Source: Pseudomonas xantholysinigenes
Lineage (GTDB): Bacteria > Pseudomonadota > Gammaproteobacteria > Pseudomonadales > Pseudomonadaceae
Direction: 5' to 3'
Assembly: GCF_014268885.2 (NCBI RefSeq)
Contig: NZ_CP077095.1
Coordinates: forward strand, 186,001 to 250,000
Length of the DNA stretch: 64,000 nt
The notes beneath the pieces were generated by a model. That model had not been told where the DNA came from. It did no database searches and worked only from the letters and a program-made list of their open reading frames with translations. A program made the position numbers and the translations under genes. Every line of letters starts with the position of its first letter. The first letter of the stretch is position 1. Below, piece after piece: positions 50,152 through 62,308 of this stretch.

Positions 50152-51347
50152 ACCGGGTCAACCTGGCGATCATCGGTGGCGGCCTGGTCGGTGCCAGCCT
50201 GGCCCTCACGCTGCAGGGCGCGGCCAAGGCCCGTGGCTGGAAGATCCTGCTGATCGAACCGTTCGCCCCGGGCGACAGCTTCCAGCCCAGCTATGACGCC
50301 CGCTCGTCGGCGCTGTCCTATGGCACCCGGCAGATCTACGAACAGCTGGGCTTGTGGCAGGCCATCAGTCGCCGCGCCGAGCCGATCCGGCAGATCCAGG
50401 TGTCCGACCGTGGCCGCTTCGGCGCCACCCGCCTGGACGCCCTGGAAGAAGGCGTGCCGGCGCTGGGTTACGTGGTGGAGAACGCCTGGCTCGGTCAGTG
50501 CTTGTGGCAGGCCATCGACAACGAGGTCATCAGCTGGCGTTGCCCGGCCGAGGTCAAGGCGATGCAAGCCATCGCCGGTGGCTACCGCCTGCAACTGGAC
50601 GACGACACCTCGCTCGAGTGCGATCTGGCGGTGCTGGCCGATGGCGGCCGATCTGGCCTGCGCGAGCAATTGGGCATCCATGTGCGCCGCACGCCCTATG
50701 ACCAGAGCGCGTTGATCGCCAACATCACCCCCGGCGAGGCCCATGCCGGGCAAGCCTTCGAGCGCTTCACCGAACAAGGGCCGATGGCCTTGCTGCCATT
50801 GCCGGAAAACCGCTGCGCGCTGGTCTGGACCCGTCAGGGGATGGATGCCAAGCGCCTGGCCGAGCTGGACGAGCGCAGTTTCCTGCGCGAGCTGCAGGAC
50901 GCCTTCGGCTATCGCCTCGGCGCCTTGCGCCAGGTCGGCGCCCGGCACCTCTACCCCTTGTCGCTGGTCGAGGCCGAGGAACAGGTGCGCCCGCACCTGG
51001 TGGTGCTGGGCAACGCTGCCCATAGCCTGCATCCGATCGCCGGTCAGGGTTTCAACCTGTCGCTGCGCGACGTGCAGTCGCTGGCCGAGGCGTTGCTGGC
51101 CGGCCCGGCGCTCCCCGGCGACCTGGCGACCTTGCAGGCCTATCACCAGCGCCAACGCCTCGACCAGGCCCTGACCATCGGCTTCTCCGACCAGGTCACC
51201 CGCCTGTTCGGCAGCGCCCAGCCGCTGCTGGCGGCCGGGCGCAACCTCGGCCTGCTCGGCCTGGACCTGCTGCCGCCGGCCAGAAGCTGGTTCGCCCGCC
51301 AGGCCATGGGCCTGGGTACGCGTCCCGACCCGCGAGGTCGCGCATGA
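50148..51347 (+). CDS. ubiH: UbiH, 2-octaprenyl-6-methoxyphenol hydroxylase
   Basis: 399-residue flavoprotein monooxygenase of ubiquinone synthesis. The FAD-binding GGGLVGASLALTL lies near the N-terminus, the NAD(P)H/FAD DG motif is in LAVLADGGRSGLR, and GNAAHSLHPIAGQGFNLSLRDV is the ribose-binding motif of the family. It overlaps both pepP and the following gene by 4 bases. The second hydroxylase of the same pathway is encoded one gene downstream. Confidence 0.93.
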   Translation: MNRVNLAIIGGGLVGASLALTLQGAAKARGWKILLIEPFAPGDSFQPSYDARSSALSYGTRQIYEQLGLWQAISRRAEPIRQIQVSDRGRFGATRLDALEEGVPALGYVVENAWLGQCLWQAIDNEVISWRCPAEVKAMQAIAGGYRLQLDDDTSLECDLAVLADGGRSGLREQLGIHVRRTPYDQSALIANITPGEAHAGQAFERFTEQGPMALLPLPENRCALVWTRQGMDAKRLAELDERSFLRELQDAFGYRLGALRQVGARHLYPLSLVEAEEQVRPHLVVLGNAAHSLHPIAGQGFNLSLRDVQSLAEALLAGPALPGDLATLQAYHQRQRLDQALTIGFSDQVTRLFGSAQPLLAAGRNLGLLGLDLLPPARSWFARQAMGLGTRPDPRGRA

Positions 51348-51826
51348 GCGATTCGCGCAGGCTCGCGCGCCGGGCCCGGATGCTGCGCTGGCTGTTGAAC
51401 TGCTACCCGCCCTACCTGGGCGCCGGCATCCATATCCAGGAAATCAGCCCGGACCTGCGCAGCGTCAAGGTGCGCATGAAGCTGACGCGGTGGAATCGCA
51501 ACTACGTCGGCACCCAGTTCGGTGGCAGCCTGTACGCCATGGTCGACCCCTTCTACATGCTGCTGCTGATCGAGCAGCTGGGGCGCGACTATATCGTCTG
51601 GGACAAGGCCGCCAGCATTGATTTCATCGCCCCGGGCAAGGGCCCGGTGTATGCCCAGTTCCACGTCGACGACGCGCTGCTGGACGAGATCCGCCAGCAG
51701 ACCGCCAGCGGCAAGAAGTACCTGCCTCGGTTGCAGGTGGAGATCCGCGACGGCGCCGGCGAGCTGGTGGCGCGGGTCGACAAAACCCTATATGTGCGGC
51801 TCAAGCCGCAAGCGAGGCAGGCGTAA
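51344..51826 (+). CDS. DUF4442 hotdog-fold protein (PaaI-like)
   Basis: 160 residues with a hotdog thioesterase-like fold; the motif NRNYVGTQFGGSLYAMVDPFYMLLL corresponds to the helix and active-site region of PaaI/YiiD-type thioesterases. It is embedded between ubiH and ubiI with a 4-base overlap upstream and a 3-base gap downstream, so it may have a role linked to quinone or acyl metabolism. No substrate is known. Confidence 0.85.
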   Translation: MSDSRRLARRARMLRWLLNCYPPYLGAGIHIQEISPDLRSVKVRMKLTRWNRNYVGTQFGGSLYAMVDPFYMLLLIEQLGRDYIVWDKAASIDFIAPGKGPVYAQFHVDDALLDEIRQQTASGKKYLPRLQVEIRDGAGELVARVDKTLYVRLKPQARQA

Positions 51827-51829
51827 GGC

Positions 51830-53053
51830 ATGGAAACGCGCGCAGATCTGTTGATTGTCGGTGCCGGTATGGTCGGCAGCGCCTTGGCGTTGGCCCTGCG
51901 TCACAGCGGCCTGGAAGTGGTCCTGCTCGATGGCGGGCCGCTGACGGTCAAACCCTTTGACCATCAAGCACCGTTCGAGCCGCGGGTCAGTGCCCTGTCG
52001 GCGGCCAGCCAGCGCATTCTCGAGCGCCTGGGGGCCTGGGACGGCATTGCCCGGCGGCGGGTGTCGCCGTATTCGGACATGCACGTCTGGGATGGCAGCG
52101 GCACTGGCGAGATCCATTTCTCGGCAGCCAGTGTGCACGCCCAGGTGCTGGGCCATATCGTCGAGAACCGGGTGGTCCAGGACGGCCTGCTGGAGCGCCT
52201 GCACGACAGCGATGTCGGCTTGCTGCCCAACGCTCGCCTGGAGCAGCTGCGGCGCTCCGGCGATGACTGGCTGCTGACCCTGGCTGACGGTCGCAAGCTG
52301 CGCGCGCCGCTGGTGGTCGCCGCCGATGGCGCCAACTCGGCGGTGCGCCGCCTGGCTGGGTGCGAGACCCGTGAGTGGGACTATTTGCATCACGCCATCG
52401 TCACCAGCGTGCGCTGCAGCGAGACGCACCGGGCCACGGCCTGGCAGCGCTTCACCGACGAGGGGCCGCTGGCCTTCCTGCCGCTGAGCCGCGACGGTCG
52501 CCAGGACTGGTGCTCGATCGTCTGGTCGACCACGCCGGAACAGGCTGAACAGGCCATGGCGATGGACGACGCGGCGTTCTGCGCGGCGCTCGAGCGTGCT
52601 TTCGAAGGGCGCTTGGGTCGCGTGCTCGAAGCGGATCCGCGGGTTTGCGTGCCGCTGCGCCAGCGCCATGCCAAGCGCTATGTGCAGGAAGGGCTGGCGC
52701 TGATCGGCGATGCGGCGCACACCATTCACCCACTGGCGGGGCAGGGGGTCAACCTGGGCTTCCTCGACGCGGCGGTGCTGGCCGAAGAGTTGGTGCGTGC
52801 CTGCGAGCGTGGCGAGCGTCTGGCGGATGTGAAGGTGCTGAGCCGTTTCGAGCGCCGGCGCATGCCGCACAACCTGGCATTGATGGCGGCGATGGAAGGT
52901 TTCGAGCGGTTGTTCCAGGCCAATCCGCTGCCGTTGCGCTGGCTGCGCAACAGCGGGCTGAAACTGGTGGAGCAGCTGCCGGAGGCCAAGGCGGTCTTCG
53001 TGCGCCAGGCACTGGGGTTGTCCGGCGACCTGCCGGAGCTGGCCAGGGCGTGA
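51830..53053 (+). CDS. ubiI: UbiI/VisC-type ubiquinone-biosynthesis hydroxylase
   Basis: 407-residue FAD monooxygenase paralogous to UbiH, with VGAGMVGSALALAL, VVAADGANSAVRRLAG and GDAAHTIHPLAGQGVNLGFLD. The UbiI type performs the C5 hydroxylation of the octaprenylphenol ring. Exact position specificity among UbiF/H/I paralogues is hard to read from sequence; operon position supports UbiI/VisC. It is the last gene of the operon, followed by a REPIN. Confidence 0.88.
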   Translation: METRADLLIVGAGMVGSALALALRHSGLEVVLLDGGPLTVKPFDHQAPFEPRVSALSAASQRILERLGAWDGIARRRVSPYSDMHVWDGSGTGEIHFSAASVHAQVLGHIVENRVVQDGLLERLHDSDVGLLPNARLEQLRRSGDDWLLTLADGRKLRAPLVVAADGANSAVRRLAGCETREWDYLHHAIVTSVRCSETHRATAWQRFTDEGPLAFLPLSRDGRQDWCSIVWSTTPEQAEQAMAMDDAAFCAALERAFEGRLGRVLEADPRVCVPLRQRHAKRYVQEGLALIGDAAHTIHPLAGQGVNLGFLDAAVLAEELVRACERGERLADVKVLSRFERRRMPHNLALMAAMEGFERLFQANPLPLRWLRNSGLKLVEQLPEAKAVFVRQALGLSGDLPELARA

Positions 53054-53117
53054 TCCTCCCAGGGCCTCCCAGGTGGCCCTTGGTGTCAGTCAGTTAAGGT
53101 TGCATCCTCACTTACTG

Positions 53118-53236
53118 GGGCCGCTCTGCGGCCCTTCGCGGGCAAGCCCGCTCCCACAGGATTGCGCAAAATCTCAAGCTTGCGTTGTACCTGTGGGAGC
53201 GGGCTTGCCCGCGAAGGGCAGCAGAGCAGCCCCATT
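53118..53236. repeat. REPIN between ubiI and the TetR gene
   Basis: GGGGCCGCTCTGCGGCCC, TTCGCGGGCAAGCCCGCTCC-CACAGG, a ~30-base spacer, then the inverse CCTGTGGGAGCGGGCTTGCC-CGCGAAGG and GCAGCAGAGCAGCCCC. This is a full double-hairpin REPIN between convergent genes. The outer GGGGCCGCT arm belongs to the same extended REP family that hosts the IS. Confidence 0.9.
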
Positions 53237-53262
53237 TGGCTTGGCTGACCGGCATTGAGGTT

Positions 53263-53895
53263 TCAGCTCGGGCGCTTGGCCAGGTACGGCGGCAGGTAGA
53301 GCCCCAGGTAGGCTTCGAACACCCGCATCCCTTCTTCGGCCATGCGTGGGGTGATCTGCTCATGCAGCTGCATCGAGCGGGCGTAGACCCGGTCGCTCAG
53401 CTCCATGGCCAGGGCGAACACGTCGACATCCCTGGGCATCGCGGGTAACTGGAAATGCCGGTCGAACAGCGTGTGCATCAGCTCGCCCAGCTCCAGGTCG
53501 TGCTGCCGGTCGGCCTGGACCACTTCGCTCAGCCCGTGCTGGGCCAGGATCAGTTGGCGCGCCGCGGTATCTTCCTTGTAGATGTCGAGCATGCGCCGCT
53601 CGACCAGGCGCGACAGGTCGTGCCAGGTATTGAACGCGGCACTGTCGATCGGTGCGCTCAGGGCTTCGCGAAAGGCCCGGTGCACATCGGCGGTCAAGGC
53701 CTCGAGCAGGGCGGGCACGCTGGCGAAGAAGTGGTAGACCGACGACGGCGGGATCTGCGCCCGTTCGGCCACGCTGTAGATCGACAACCCCGCCACCCCT
53801 TGCCCGGCCAGCAGCTCGCGCGCCGCGGCCAGGATCGCCTCGATCCTGGCCTGGCTACTGGCGCGTGGCTTGCGTGGGACGGCGACGCGGCTCAT
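53263..53895 (-). CDS. TetR-family regulator
   Basis: 210 residues. The N-terminal helix-turn-helix (about 18-62, with VAGLSIYSVAERAQIPPSSVYHFF) is followed by a ligand-binding helical domain. It is encoded directly after gshA with a 1-base stop/start overlap (TGATG), so it is probably made with glutathione synthesis. Targets and ligand are unknown. Confidence 0.88.
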   Translation of the reverse strand: MSRVAVPRKPRASSQARIEAILAAARELLAGQGVAGLSIYSVAERAQIPPSSVYHFFASVPALLEALTADVHRAFREALSAPIDSAAFNTWHDLSRLVERRMLDIYKEDTAARQLILAQHGLSEVVQADRQHDLELGELMHTLFDRHFQLPAMPRDVDVFALAMELSDRVYARSMQLHEQITPRMAEEGMRVFEAYLGLYLPPYLAKRPS

Positions 53896-55472
53896 CAGTT
53901 GCTGATCGCCAGGATGCTGGCCTGGTAGGCGCCGACAAACAGGTCGAAGTCACCCACCTCCTGCTGCTCCAGGCGCGATTGCTCGGCCAGGGATTCGCGG
54001 GCGAGGGTCTCGAAGGCTTGCTGGCGTTCGGCGGGCAGTGGCTGTTCGCGGAAATTCTCGGCATGCAGACGGCTTTGGCGCAGGGAGAACTGGACGAAGG
54101 TCTCGTCGTGTTCGGTCATGCGCGCCAGCACCTGGGCCGACGGCGTCAGCTCAGGATCATCGACCTTGGCCTGCTGCGCTTGCAGGGCCTTGGCGTGGGC
54201 GTTGCCGTCGTGGGCGCGGTCGAGCAGCGCGGCCAGCTGGCCGATCCGTTCGATCAGCTCGGTGGCCCAGGCCTTCAGCGCGATCGGCTGGCCGTCACGG
54301 CGCAGTTCCAGGCCAGGACGACGGCCTTCCTTGACCACGGTGAGGAAGTTGTCGGTGCATTGACCGCATTCGCCGCTGTCCAGCTGCGGGCTTTCTTCCA
54401 GCGCGCAGAACAGCAGGAAGGCGTCGAGGAATCGCGCCTCGGTCAGGTCGATACCCACCGGCAGGAACGGGTTGATGTCCAGGCAGCGCACTTCCACGTA
54501 CTGCACGCCACGGGAGGTCAGGGCCTGGATCGGCCGTTCGCCGGTGTAGGTGACGCGCTTGGGGCGGATGTTCGAGTAGTACTCGTTCTCGATCTGCAGG
54601 ATGTTGGTGTTCAGCTGCACCCACTCGCCATCCTTGTGCGTGCCGACCTCGACATAGGGCGGGTAGGGCGTGCCCACCGCCTTGCGCAGGCTGTCGGTGT
54701 AGCTGGCGAGGTTGTTGTAGCAGGGTGTGAGGCCGGCCTGGGCGTTGCTCTGGTAGCCCAGGTCGCTCATGCGCAGGCTGGTGGCGTAGGGCAGGTAGAG
54801 CGTTTGCTCATCCAGCTCTTCGAGCTGGTGCGCGCGACCGCGCAGGAAACCTTTGTCCAGGGTCGGCGAGGCGCCGAACAGGTACATCAGCAGCCAGCTG
54901 TAGCGACGGAAGTTGCGGATCAGCGCGATATAGGCCGAGGACTGGTAGTCACGGTCGTTCTCCGCGCCGCCTTCGGCGTCGCGCAGCAATGGCCACAGCG
55001 CTTCGGGCAGGGAGAAGTTGTAGTGGATGCCGGCGATGCACTGCATGGTGCGCCCGTAGCGCAGGGCCAAGCCCTTGCGATAGACGTGCTTGAGCTTGCC
55101 GATGTTCGAGCTGCCGTACTCGGCGATCGGAATGTCCTCCTCGGCCGGCAGCGTGCAGGGCATCGACGGGCTCCACAGGAACTCGCCGCCGAGCTTGGTG
55201 TAGACGAAGCGGTGGATCTGGTCGAGGCTCTCGAGCACCTTGGCCGGGTCCGCCAGGGCCGGGGTGATGAACTCCAGCAGCGACTCGGAATAATCGGTGG
55301 TGATCTGCTCGTTGGTCAGCGCCGAACCCAGGGCTTCGGGGTGCGGGGTCTGGGCCAGGCGACCGTCGTCGGTCACGCGCAGGCATTCGCGCTCAATGCC
55401 GTGCAGGCACTGCTTGAGCAGGTCGATATTGTCGCCGAGCAGGCTCAGGCGGCGGTTGAGGAGGTCGCTCAA
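53895..55472 (-). CDS. gshA: Glutamate-cysteine ligase
   Basis: 525 residues, proteobacterial type 1 GshA, which forms gamma-glutamylcysteine from Glu, Cys and ATP, the first step of glutathione synthesis. Family motifs are [35 protein letters not shown] and [20 protein letters not shown], plus [10 protein letters not shown]. The start is taken as TTG (then [12 protein letters not shown]), because AAGGA lies seven bases upstream and homologues begin at this point. An in-frame GTG five codons earlier at 55487 is the alternative. Confidence 0.94.
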   Translation of the reverse strand: MSDLLNRRLSLLGDNIDLLKQCLHGIERECLRVTDDGRLAQTPHPEALGSALTNEQITTDYSESLLEFITPALADPAKVLESLDQIHRFVYTKLGGEFLWSPSMPCTLPAEEDIPIAEYGSSNIGKLKHVYRKGLALRYGRTMQCIAGIHYNFSLPEALWPLLRDAEGGAENDRDYQSSAYIALIRNFRRYSWLLMYLFGASPTLDKGFLRGRAHQLEELDEQTLYLPYATSLRMSDLGYQSNAQAGLTPCYNNLASYTDSLRKAVGTPYPPYVEVGTHKDGEWVQLNTNILQIENEYYSNIRPKRVTYTGERPIQALTSRGVQYVEVRCLDINPFLPVGIDLTEARFLDAFLLFCALEESPQLDSGECGQCTDNFLTVVKEGRRPGLELRRDGQPIALKAWATELIERIGQLAALLDRAHDGNAHAKALQAQQAKVDDPELTPSAQVLARMTEHDETFVQFSLRQSRLHAENFREQPLPAERQQAFETLARESLAEQSRLEQQEVGDFDLFVGAYQASILAISN

Positions 55473-55597
55473 GATGGATTCCTTCACGCGTCAGTCGCCC
55501 CAATATGGGGGTAGGGATGACGGTCTACAAGGGTAGTTGGGAAAGGAACTGGCGTTGTCGCCTGGTTTACGCGGTTCCGTCGCTGGCCTGTATGCGT

Positions 55598-55668
55598 CTG
55601 ATCGCGGATCAAGCCCGCTCCCATGAAGCCCGTGAGCGTTCGTGGCAGCGGGCTTGACCCGCGATCAG
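55598..55668. repeat. Variant REPIN
   Basis: TGATCGCGGATCAAGCCCGC-TCC, about 20 bases, then CAGCGGGCTTGACCCGCGATCA. An inverted pair of a REP variant in the 226-base gap between gshA and the thioesterase gene; no gene was seen there. Confidence 0.8.
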
Positions 55669-55713
55669 GTGTACAGCAATACGCCGAAAATACCGCAGAT
55701 GGGGGCCTGTCAG

Positions 55714-56096
55714 CTAGAGAACCGCGAAGGTTCCCTGGGCCTTGGCCACCAGTTTGTCGCCCTGGAGCACGTCAGCGTCGACCACCAGTGTGCGCCGTCC
55801 GGCATGCAGCACCCGGGCGGTGCACAGCACCTCGCCCTCGCTGACGGCGCGCATGTAGTTGATCTTGCACTCGATGGTCACGCTCTGCTGGTCGAAACCA
55901 TGGCTGGCCGAGCAGGCCAGGCCCATGGCGATGTCCACCAGGCTGAAGATCGCCCCGCCGTGCAGCTTCTGCCCGCGGTTGCGCAGGTGCGGCTCCAGCG
56001 CCAGGGCCACCTCGGCCACGCCCGTGTCCAAGCGTTGCAGGCGGCAGCCCAGGAGCTGGCTGAAGGCGCTTTCGACGTACTCCGGTGCGACGTCCA

Positions 56097-56097
<1 letters not shown>
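55714..56097 (-). CDS. PaaI-family hotdog thioesterase
   Basis: 127 residues with a hotdog fold and the motif NRGQKLHGGAIFSLVDIAMGLACSA, including the HGG and Asp typical of PaaI/4HBT-type acyl-CoA thioesterases. Its ATG overlaps the stop of tex by one base (GTGATGG), so the genes are coupled. A GTG one codon earlier could also serve. The substrate is unknown. Confidence 0.88.
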
Positions 56098-58421
<2,324 letters not shown>

Positions 58422-58568
58422 GAAAACCACCTGGCAAGGATTTAAAGCGGCGCATTATACCGATGTGGGAGCGGGAACTGGCATCGGGGGAAAAATCTGC
58501 TAACAATGCACACGGCACGCGCGGCAATGGCTACGCCATAATGCGCGGCGATATCAGAGGAGTAATTC

Positions 58569-59309
58569 ATGACCAGCACCGCAAACGCCACCGATGGCGA
58601 CAAGATTCTCATCGTCGACGACGACCCGGGCCTGAGCAGCCTGCTGGACCGTTTCTTCACCAGCAAGGGTTTCCGGGTGCGCACCGTGCCCAACGTCGAA
58701 CAGATGGACCGCCTGCTGGCTCGTGAAGTGTTCAACCTGGTCGTGCTCGACCTGATGCTGCCGGGCGAGGACGGCCTGTCCGCGTGCAAGCGCCTGCGTG
58801 CATCGAACAACCAGATCCCGATCATCATGCTCACCGCCAAGGGTGACGAACTCAGCCGCATCAAGGGCCTGGAGCTGGGCGCCGACGATTACCTGGCCAA
58901 GCCGTTCAACCCCGACGAGCTGGTGGCGCGGGTCAAGGCTGTGCTGCGTCGCCAGGCGCCGGCGGTGCCGGGCGCGCCGGGCAGCGAGGACGAAACCGTC
59001 ACCTTCGGCGACTACGAGCTGTCGCTGGCCACCCGCGAACTCAAGCGCGGCAACGAAGTGCACATGCTGACCACCGGTGAATTCGCCGTGCTCAAGGCGC
59101 TGGTCATGCATGCTCGCGAGCCGCTGACCCGCGACAAGCTGATGAACCTGGCCCGTGGCCGCGAGTGGGATGCCCTGGAGCGCTCCATCGATGTGCAGAT
59201 CTCGCGCCTGCGCCGGATGATCGAGCCCGACCCGTCCAAGCCACGCTATATCCAGACCGTCTGGGGTGTTGGCTACGTCTTCGTGCCGGACGGAAACGCC
59301 GGCAAATGA
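58569..59309 (+). CDS. ompR: OmpR, response regulator
   Basis: 246 residues. The receiver domain (about 12-125) has acidic pair D17/D18, phospho-acceptor D61 (LVVLDLMLPGEDG) and the KPF lysine. A winged-helix DNA-binding domain follows (about 145-240, ending RYIQTVWGVGYVFVPDG). It is the partner of the EnvZ kinase encoded 94 bases downstream and controls osmotic and envelope genes. An AGAGGAG site lies 7 bases before the ATG. Confidence 0.96.
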   Translation: MTSTANATDGDKILIVDDDPGLSSLLDRFFTSKGFRVRTVPNVEQMDRLLAREVFNLVVLDLMLPGEDGLSACKRLRASNNQIPIIMLTAKGDELSRIKGLELGADDYLAKPFNPDELVARVKAVLRRQAPAVPGAPGSEDETVTFGDYELSLATRELKRGNEVHMLTTGEFAVLKALVMHAREPLTRDKLMNLARGREWDALERSIDVQISRLRRMIEPDPSKPRYIQTVWGVGYVFVPDGNAGK

Positions 59310-59402
59310 GCCTGTCGGCTTGTCCGGGTGCAACAGGGCGGCTCATGCGAGTCGCCCTGTTTTCGTCTGTGGCGGCCGACCATTCAGTACAGTAGTTGAT
59401 CG

Positions 59403-60716
59403 ATGAAAACGCCCCTGTGGTTCCCGCAAAGCTTCTTCGCCCGCACCCTCTGGCTGGTGCTGATCGTCGTGCTGTTTTCCAAGGCGCTGACACTGGTGTA
59501 CCTGCTGATGAACGAGGACGTGCTGGTCGATCGCCAGTACAGTCACGGCGTGGCCCTGACGCTGCGGGCCTACTGGGCGGCGGATGAAGAAAACCGCGAG
59601 CAGATCGCCGAGGCCGCCGGGCTGATCCGCGTGACCGGGGCGGGTGTGCCGGAAGGCGAGCAGCATTGGCCGTACAGCGAGATCTACCAGCGGCAGATGC
59701 AGGCCGAACTGGGTGAGGACACCGAAGTCCGCCTGCGCATCCACGCGCCGCCGGCGCTGTGGGTGAATGCGCCGAGCCTGGGGCCGGGCTGGCTCAAGGT
59801 GCCGCTGTACCCGCATCCGCTGCGCGGGCAGAAGATCTGGAACGTGCTGGGCTGGTTCCTGGCCATCGGCTTGCTGTCCACCGCATCGGCATGGATTTTC
59901 GTGCGCCAGCTCAACCAACCGCTCAAGCGCCTGGTGTTCGCCGCCCGCCAACTGGGCCAGGGGCGCAGCGTGCGCCTGCCGATCAGTGACACGCCCAGCG
60001 AGATGACCGAGGTGTACCGGGCGTTCAACCAGATGGCCGAGGATGTCGAACAGGCCGGGCGCGAGCGTGAGCTGATGCTGGCCGGGGTGTCCCACGACCT
60101 GCGCACGCCCCTGACCCGGCTGCGCCTGTCGTTGTCGCTGATGGGCAGCGACAGCGACCTCAGCGACGACATGGTGCGTGATATCGAGGACATGGACGCG
60201 ATCCTTGACCAGTTCCTGGCGTTCATCCGCGACGGACGCGACGAGCCGGTGGAGGAGGTCGACCTCAACGACCTGATCTACGAGGTGGTGGCGCCCTACA
60301 ACCAGCATGAGGAACAGGTACGACTGTGCCTGGAGCCGATTCCACCGTTCCCGCTGCGCCGGGTGTCGCTCAAGCGCATGCTCGGCAACCTGATTGGCAA
60401 CGCCCTGCACCATGCCGGCAAGGGCGTGGAGGTGGCGGCCTATGTGTCGGGCGAGCAGAGCGCGCCTTATGTGGTGCTCAGCGTGTTGGACCGTGGCACC
60501 GGGATCGACGAGTCGGAACTGGAAACCATCTTCAACCCGTTCATTCGTGGTGACCGCGCACGCGGCGGCAAGGGCACCGGGTTGGGGCTGGCAATCGTCA
60601 AGCGGATTGCCGCGCAGCATGGCGGCAATGTGGAACTGCGCAACCGCTCCGGTGGCGGGATCGAGGCGCGGGTGAGGCTGCCGTTGGGGTTGTTGCTGCC
60701 GCGCAACGCCGTGTGA
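59403..60716 (+). CDS. envZ: EnvZ, osmosensing histidine kinase
   Basis: 437 residues. Transmembrane helices at about 13-36 and 148-167 flank a periplasmic sensor loop of about 110 residues. A HAMP domain follows (about 168-222), then the HisKA domain with phospho-His H231 in GVSHDLRTPLTRLRLSLSLM. The ATPase domain has NLIGNALHHA (N box), LDRGTGID (G1) and GGKGTGLGLAIVKRI (G2). It phosphorylates OmpR. Confidence 0.96.
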   Translation: MKTPLWFPQSFFARTLWLVLIVVLFSKALTLVYLLMNEDVLVDRQYSHGVALTLRAYWAADEENREQIAEAAGLIRVTGAGVPEGEQHWPYSEIYQRQMQAELGEDTEVRLRIHAPPALWVNAPSLGPGWLKVPLYPHPLRGQKIWNVLGWFLAIGLLSTASAWIFVRQLNQPLKRLVFAARQLGQGRSVRLPISDTPSEMTEVYRAFNQMAEDVEQAGRERELMLAGVSHDLRTPLTRLRLSLSLMGSDSDLSDDMVRDIEDMDAILDQFLAFIRDGRDEPVEEVDLNDLIYEVVAPYNQHEEQVRLCLEPIPPFPLRRVSLKRMLGNLIGNALHHAGKGVEVAAYVSGEQSAPYVVLSVLDRGTGIDESELETIFNPFIRGDRARGGKGTGLGLAIVKRIAAQHGGNVELRNRSGGGIEARVRLPLGLLLPRNAV

Positions 60717-60720
60717 TCTT

Positions 60721-60806
60721 CAGCGGCCTCTTCGCGGGCAAGCCCGCTCCCACAGGGTTCGGCATCATTCCTGTGGGAGCGGGCTTGCCCGCGAAGAGGC
60801 CGGTAC
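60721..60806. repeat. REPIN between envZ and rimK
   Basis: GGCCTCTTCGCGGGCAAGCC-CGCTCCCACAGG, a short spacer, and the inverse CCTGTGGGAGCGGGCTTGCC-CGCGAAGAGGCC form an almost perfect long inverted repeat between convergent genes; it is likely a two-way transcription barrier. Confidence 0.92.
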
Positions 60807-60814
60807 AGGCGCCA

Positions 60815-61720
60815 TCAACCCTTGCCCTTGGTCCGGGTCTGATTCGGCCCGCTGTTCTTCTCCAGGTGTTCGATGATCATCCCGGCCACATCCTTGCCGG
60901 TGGTCACCTCGATACCCTCCAGCCCTGGGGAGGAGTTCACCTCCATCACCAGCGGCCCATGGTTGGAACGCAGGATGTCCACGCCGGCCACGCTCAGGCC
61001 CATGACCTTGGCGGCACGAATGGCGGTCATGCGTTCCTCGGGGGTGATCTTGATCAGGCTGGCCACGCCACCGCGGTGCAGGTTGGAACGGAACTCGCCC
61101 GGCTTGGCCTGACGTTTCATCGAGGCGATCACCTTGTCGCCGACCACGAAGCAGCGGATATCGGCGCCGCCGGCCTCCTTGATGTATTCCTGGACCATGA
61201 TGTTCTGTTTCAGGCCCATGAACGCCTCGATCACCGACTCGGCGGCCTTGGTGGTTTCGCACAGCACCACGCCGATGCCCTGGGTGCCTTCGAGCACCTT
61301 GATCACCAGCGGCGCGCCATTGACCATCTGGATCAGGTCGGGGATGTCGTCCGGTGAATGGGCGAAGCCGGTGATGGGCAGGCCGATGCCACGGCGTGAC
61401 AGCAATTGCAGCGAGCGCAGCTTGTCCCGCGAGCGGGCGATGGCCACCGATTCGTTGAGCGGATAGACGCCCATCATCTCGAACTGGCGCAGCACCGCGC
61501 AGCCATAGAAGGTCACCGAGGCGCCGATGCGCGGGATCACCGCGTCGAAACCCTCCAGCGGCTTGCCCCGATAGTGAATCTGCGGCTTGTGGCTGGCGAT
61601 GTTCATGTAGGCCCGGAGCGTATCGATCACCACCACTTCATGGCCCCGTTGGGTACCGGCCTCGACCAGGCGGCGGGTGGAATACAGACGCGGATTGCGC
61701 GAGAGCACAGCGATCTTCAT
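60815..61720 (-). CDS. rimK: RimK, ribosomal protein S6 glutamate ligase
   Basis: 301 residues, ATP-grasp enzyme that adds glutamates to the C-terminus of ribosomal protein S6 (RpsF). It begins [20 protein letters not shown] and shows ATP-grasp segments [18 protein letters not shown] and [13 protein letters not shown]. In pseudomonads RimK activity alters the proteome and is tied to c-di-GMP and host interaction. The start overlaps the end of the protease-like gene by 4 bases (ATGA). Confidence 0.95.
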   Translation of the reverse strand: MKIAVLSRNPRLYSTRRLVEAGTQRGHEVVVIDTLRAYMNIASHKPQIHYRGKPLEGFDAVIPRIGASVTFYGCAVLRQFEMMGVYPLNESVAIARSRDKLRSLQLLSRRGIGLPITGFAHSPDDIPDLIQMVNGAPLVIKVLEGTQGIGVVLCETTKAAESVIEAFMGLKQNIMVQEYIKEAGGADIRCFVVGDKVIASMKRQAKPGEFRSNLHRGGVASLIKITPEERMTAIRAAKVMGLSVAGVDILRSNHGPLVMEVNSSPGLEGIEVTTGKDVAGMIIEHLEKNSGPNQTRTKGKG

Positions 61721-62199
61721 GCAGCACCTGTGACAGGGGATAGGGTGGCCGGGAAGGCCGGTTTGTCCTGGACGTACTTGAGGCCTGGGTTGACCACCAG
61801 CTGGCCATGGATCAGCGCCTTCGAGCCGAGCAGCAGCCGGTAGCGCATGTTCTTGCGGCAGGCCAAGGTGAACTCTACCTCCCAGACCCGGTCGCCAAGC
61901 GCCAGGCTGGTGCGGATCACGTAGCGCGCCTGGGCCTGGCCGTTGGAACTCTTGATGCGTTTCATCGCCACCAGTGGCGCTTCGCAGCGCCGGTGGCGCA
62001 ACTGCACCACCGAGCCCAGGTGAGCGGTAAAGCGCACCCAGGGCTGGCCATCGCGCTCGAACGGCTCGACCTCGGTGGCATGCAGGCTGGAGGTGCTGGC
62101 GCCAGTGTCGATCTTGGCGCGCAGGCCGGCGACGCCGAGGTCGGGCAGGGCGACCCACTCGCGCAGGCCGATCACAGTCAGGTGGTCAAATGTCTTCAC
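61717..62199 (-). CDS. rimB: RimB-like retropepsin-type protease
   Basis: 160 residues from a GTG preceded by AGGG; a longer ATG frame to 62256 has no family-like sequence. The motif [14 protein letters not shown] (about 31-44) gives the D-T-G of a single-domain aspartic protease (the family once labelled ATP-dependent zinc protease). [17 protein letters not shown] is the matching C-terminal strand. In Pseudomonas such a gene, rimB, is encoded with rimK and modulates S6 modification. No rimA-like gene is seen next to it. Confidence 0.85.
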   Translation of the reverse strand: MKTFDHLTVIGLREWVALPDLGVAGLRAKIDTGASTSSLHATEVEPFERDGQPWVRFTAHLGSVVQLRHRRCEAPLVAMKRIKSSNGQAQARYVIRTSLALGDRVWEVEFTLACRKNMRYRLLLGSKALIHGQLVVNPGLKYVQDKPAFPATLSPVTGAA

Positions 62200-62308
62200 G
62201 AAGCGGGCCCTGCGAATAAGGTGGTGAACTGTAATGACGGCACGGACTTTTTGCATCCGTCAGTCACGGTAGTACAGTTCCGTGAACGACAGTATTCGAG
62301 GAAAAACC

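Noticed and set aside
60815..62158. Longer in-frame version of rimK
   Set aside because: The extension runs through rimB in another frame and is Arg/Gly-rich; [10 protein letters not shown] is the canonical RimK start with an ATGA overlap.
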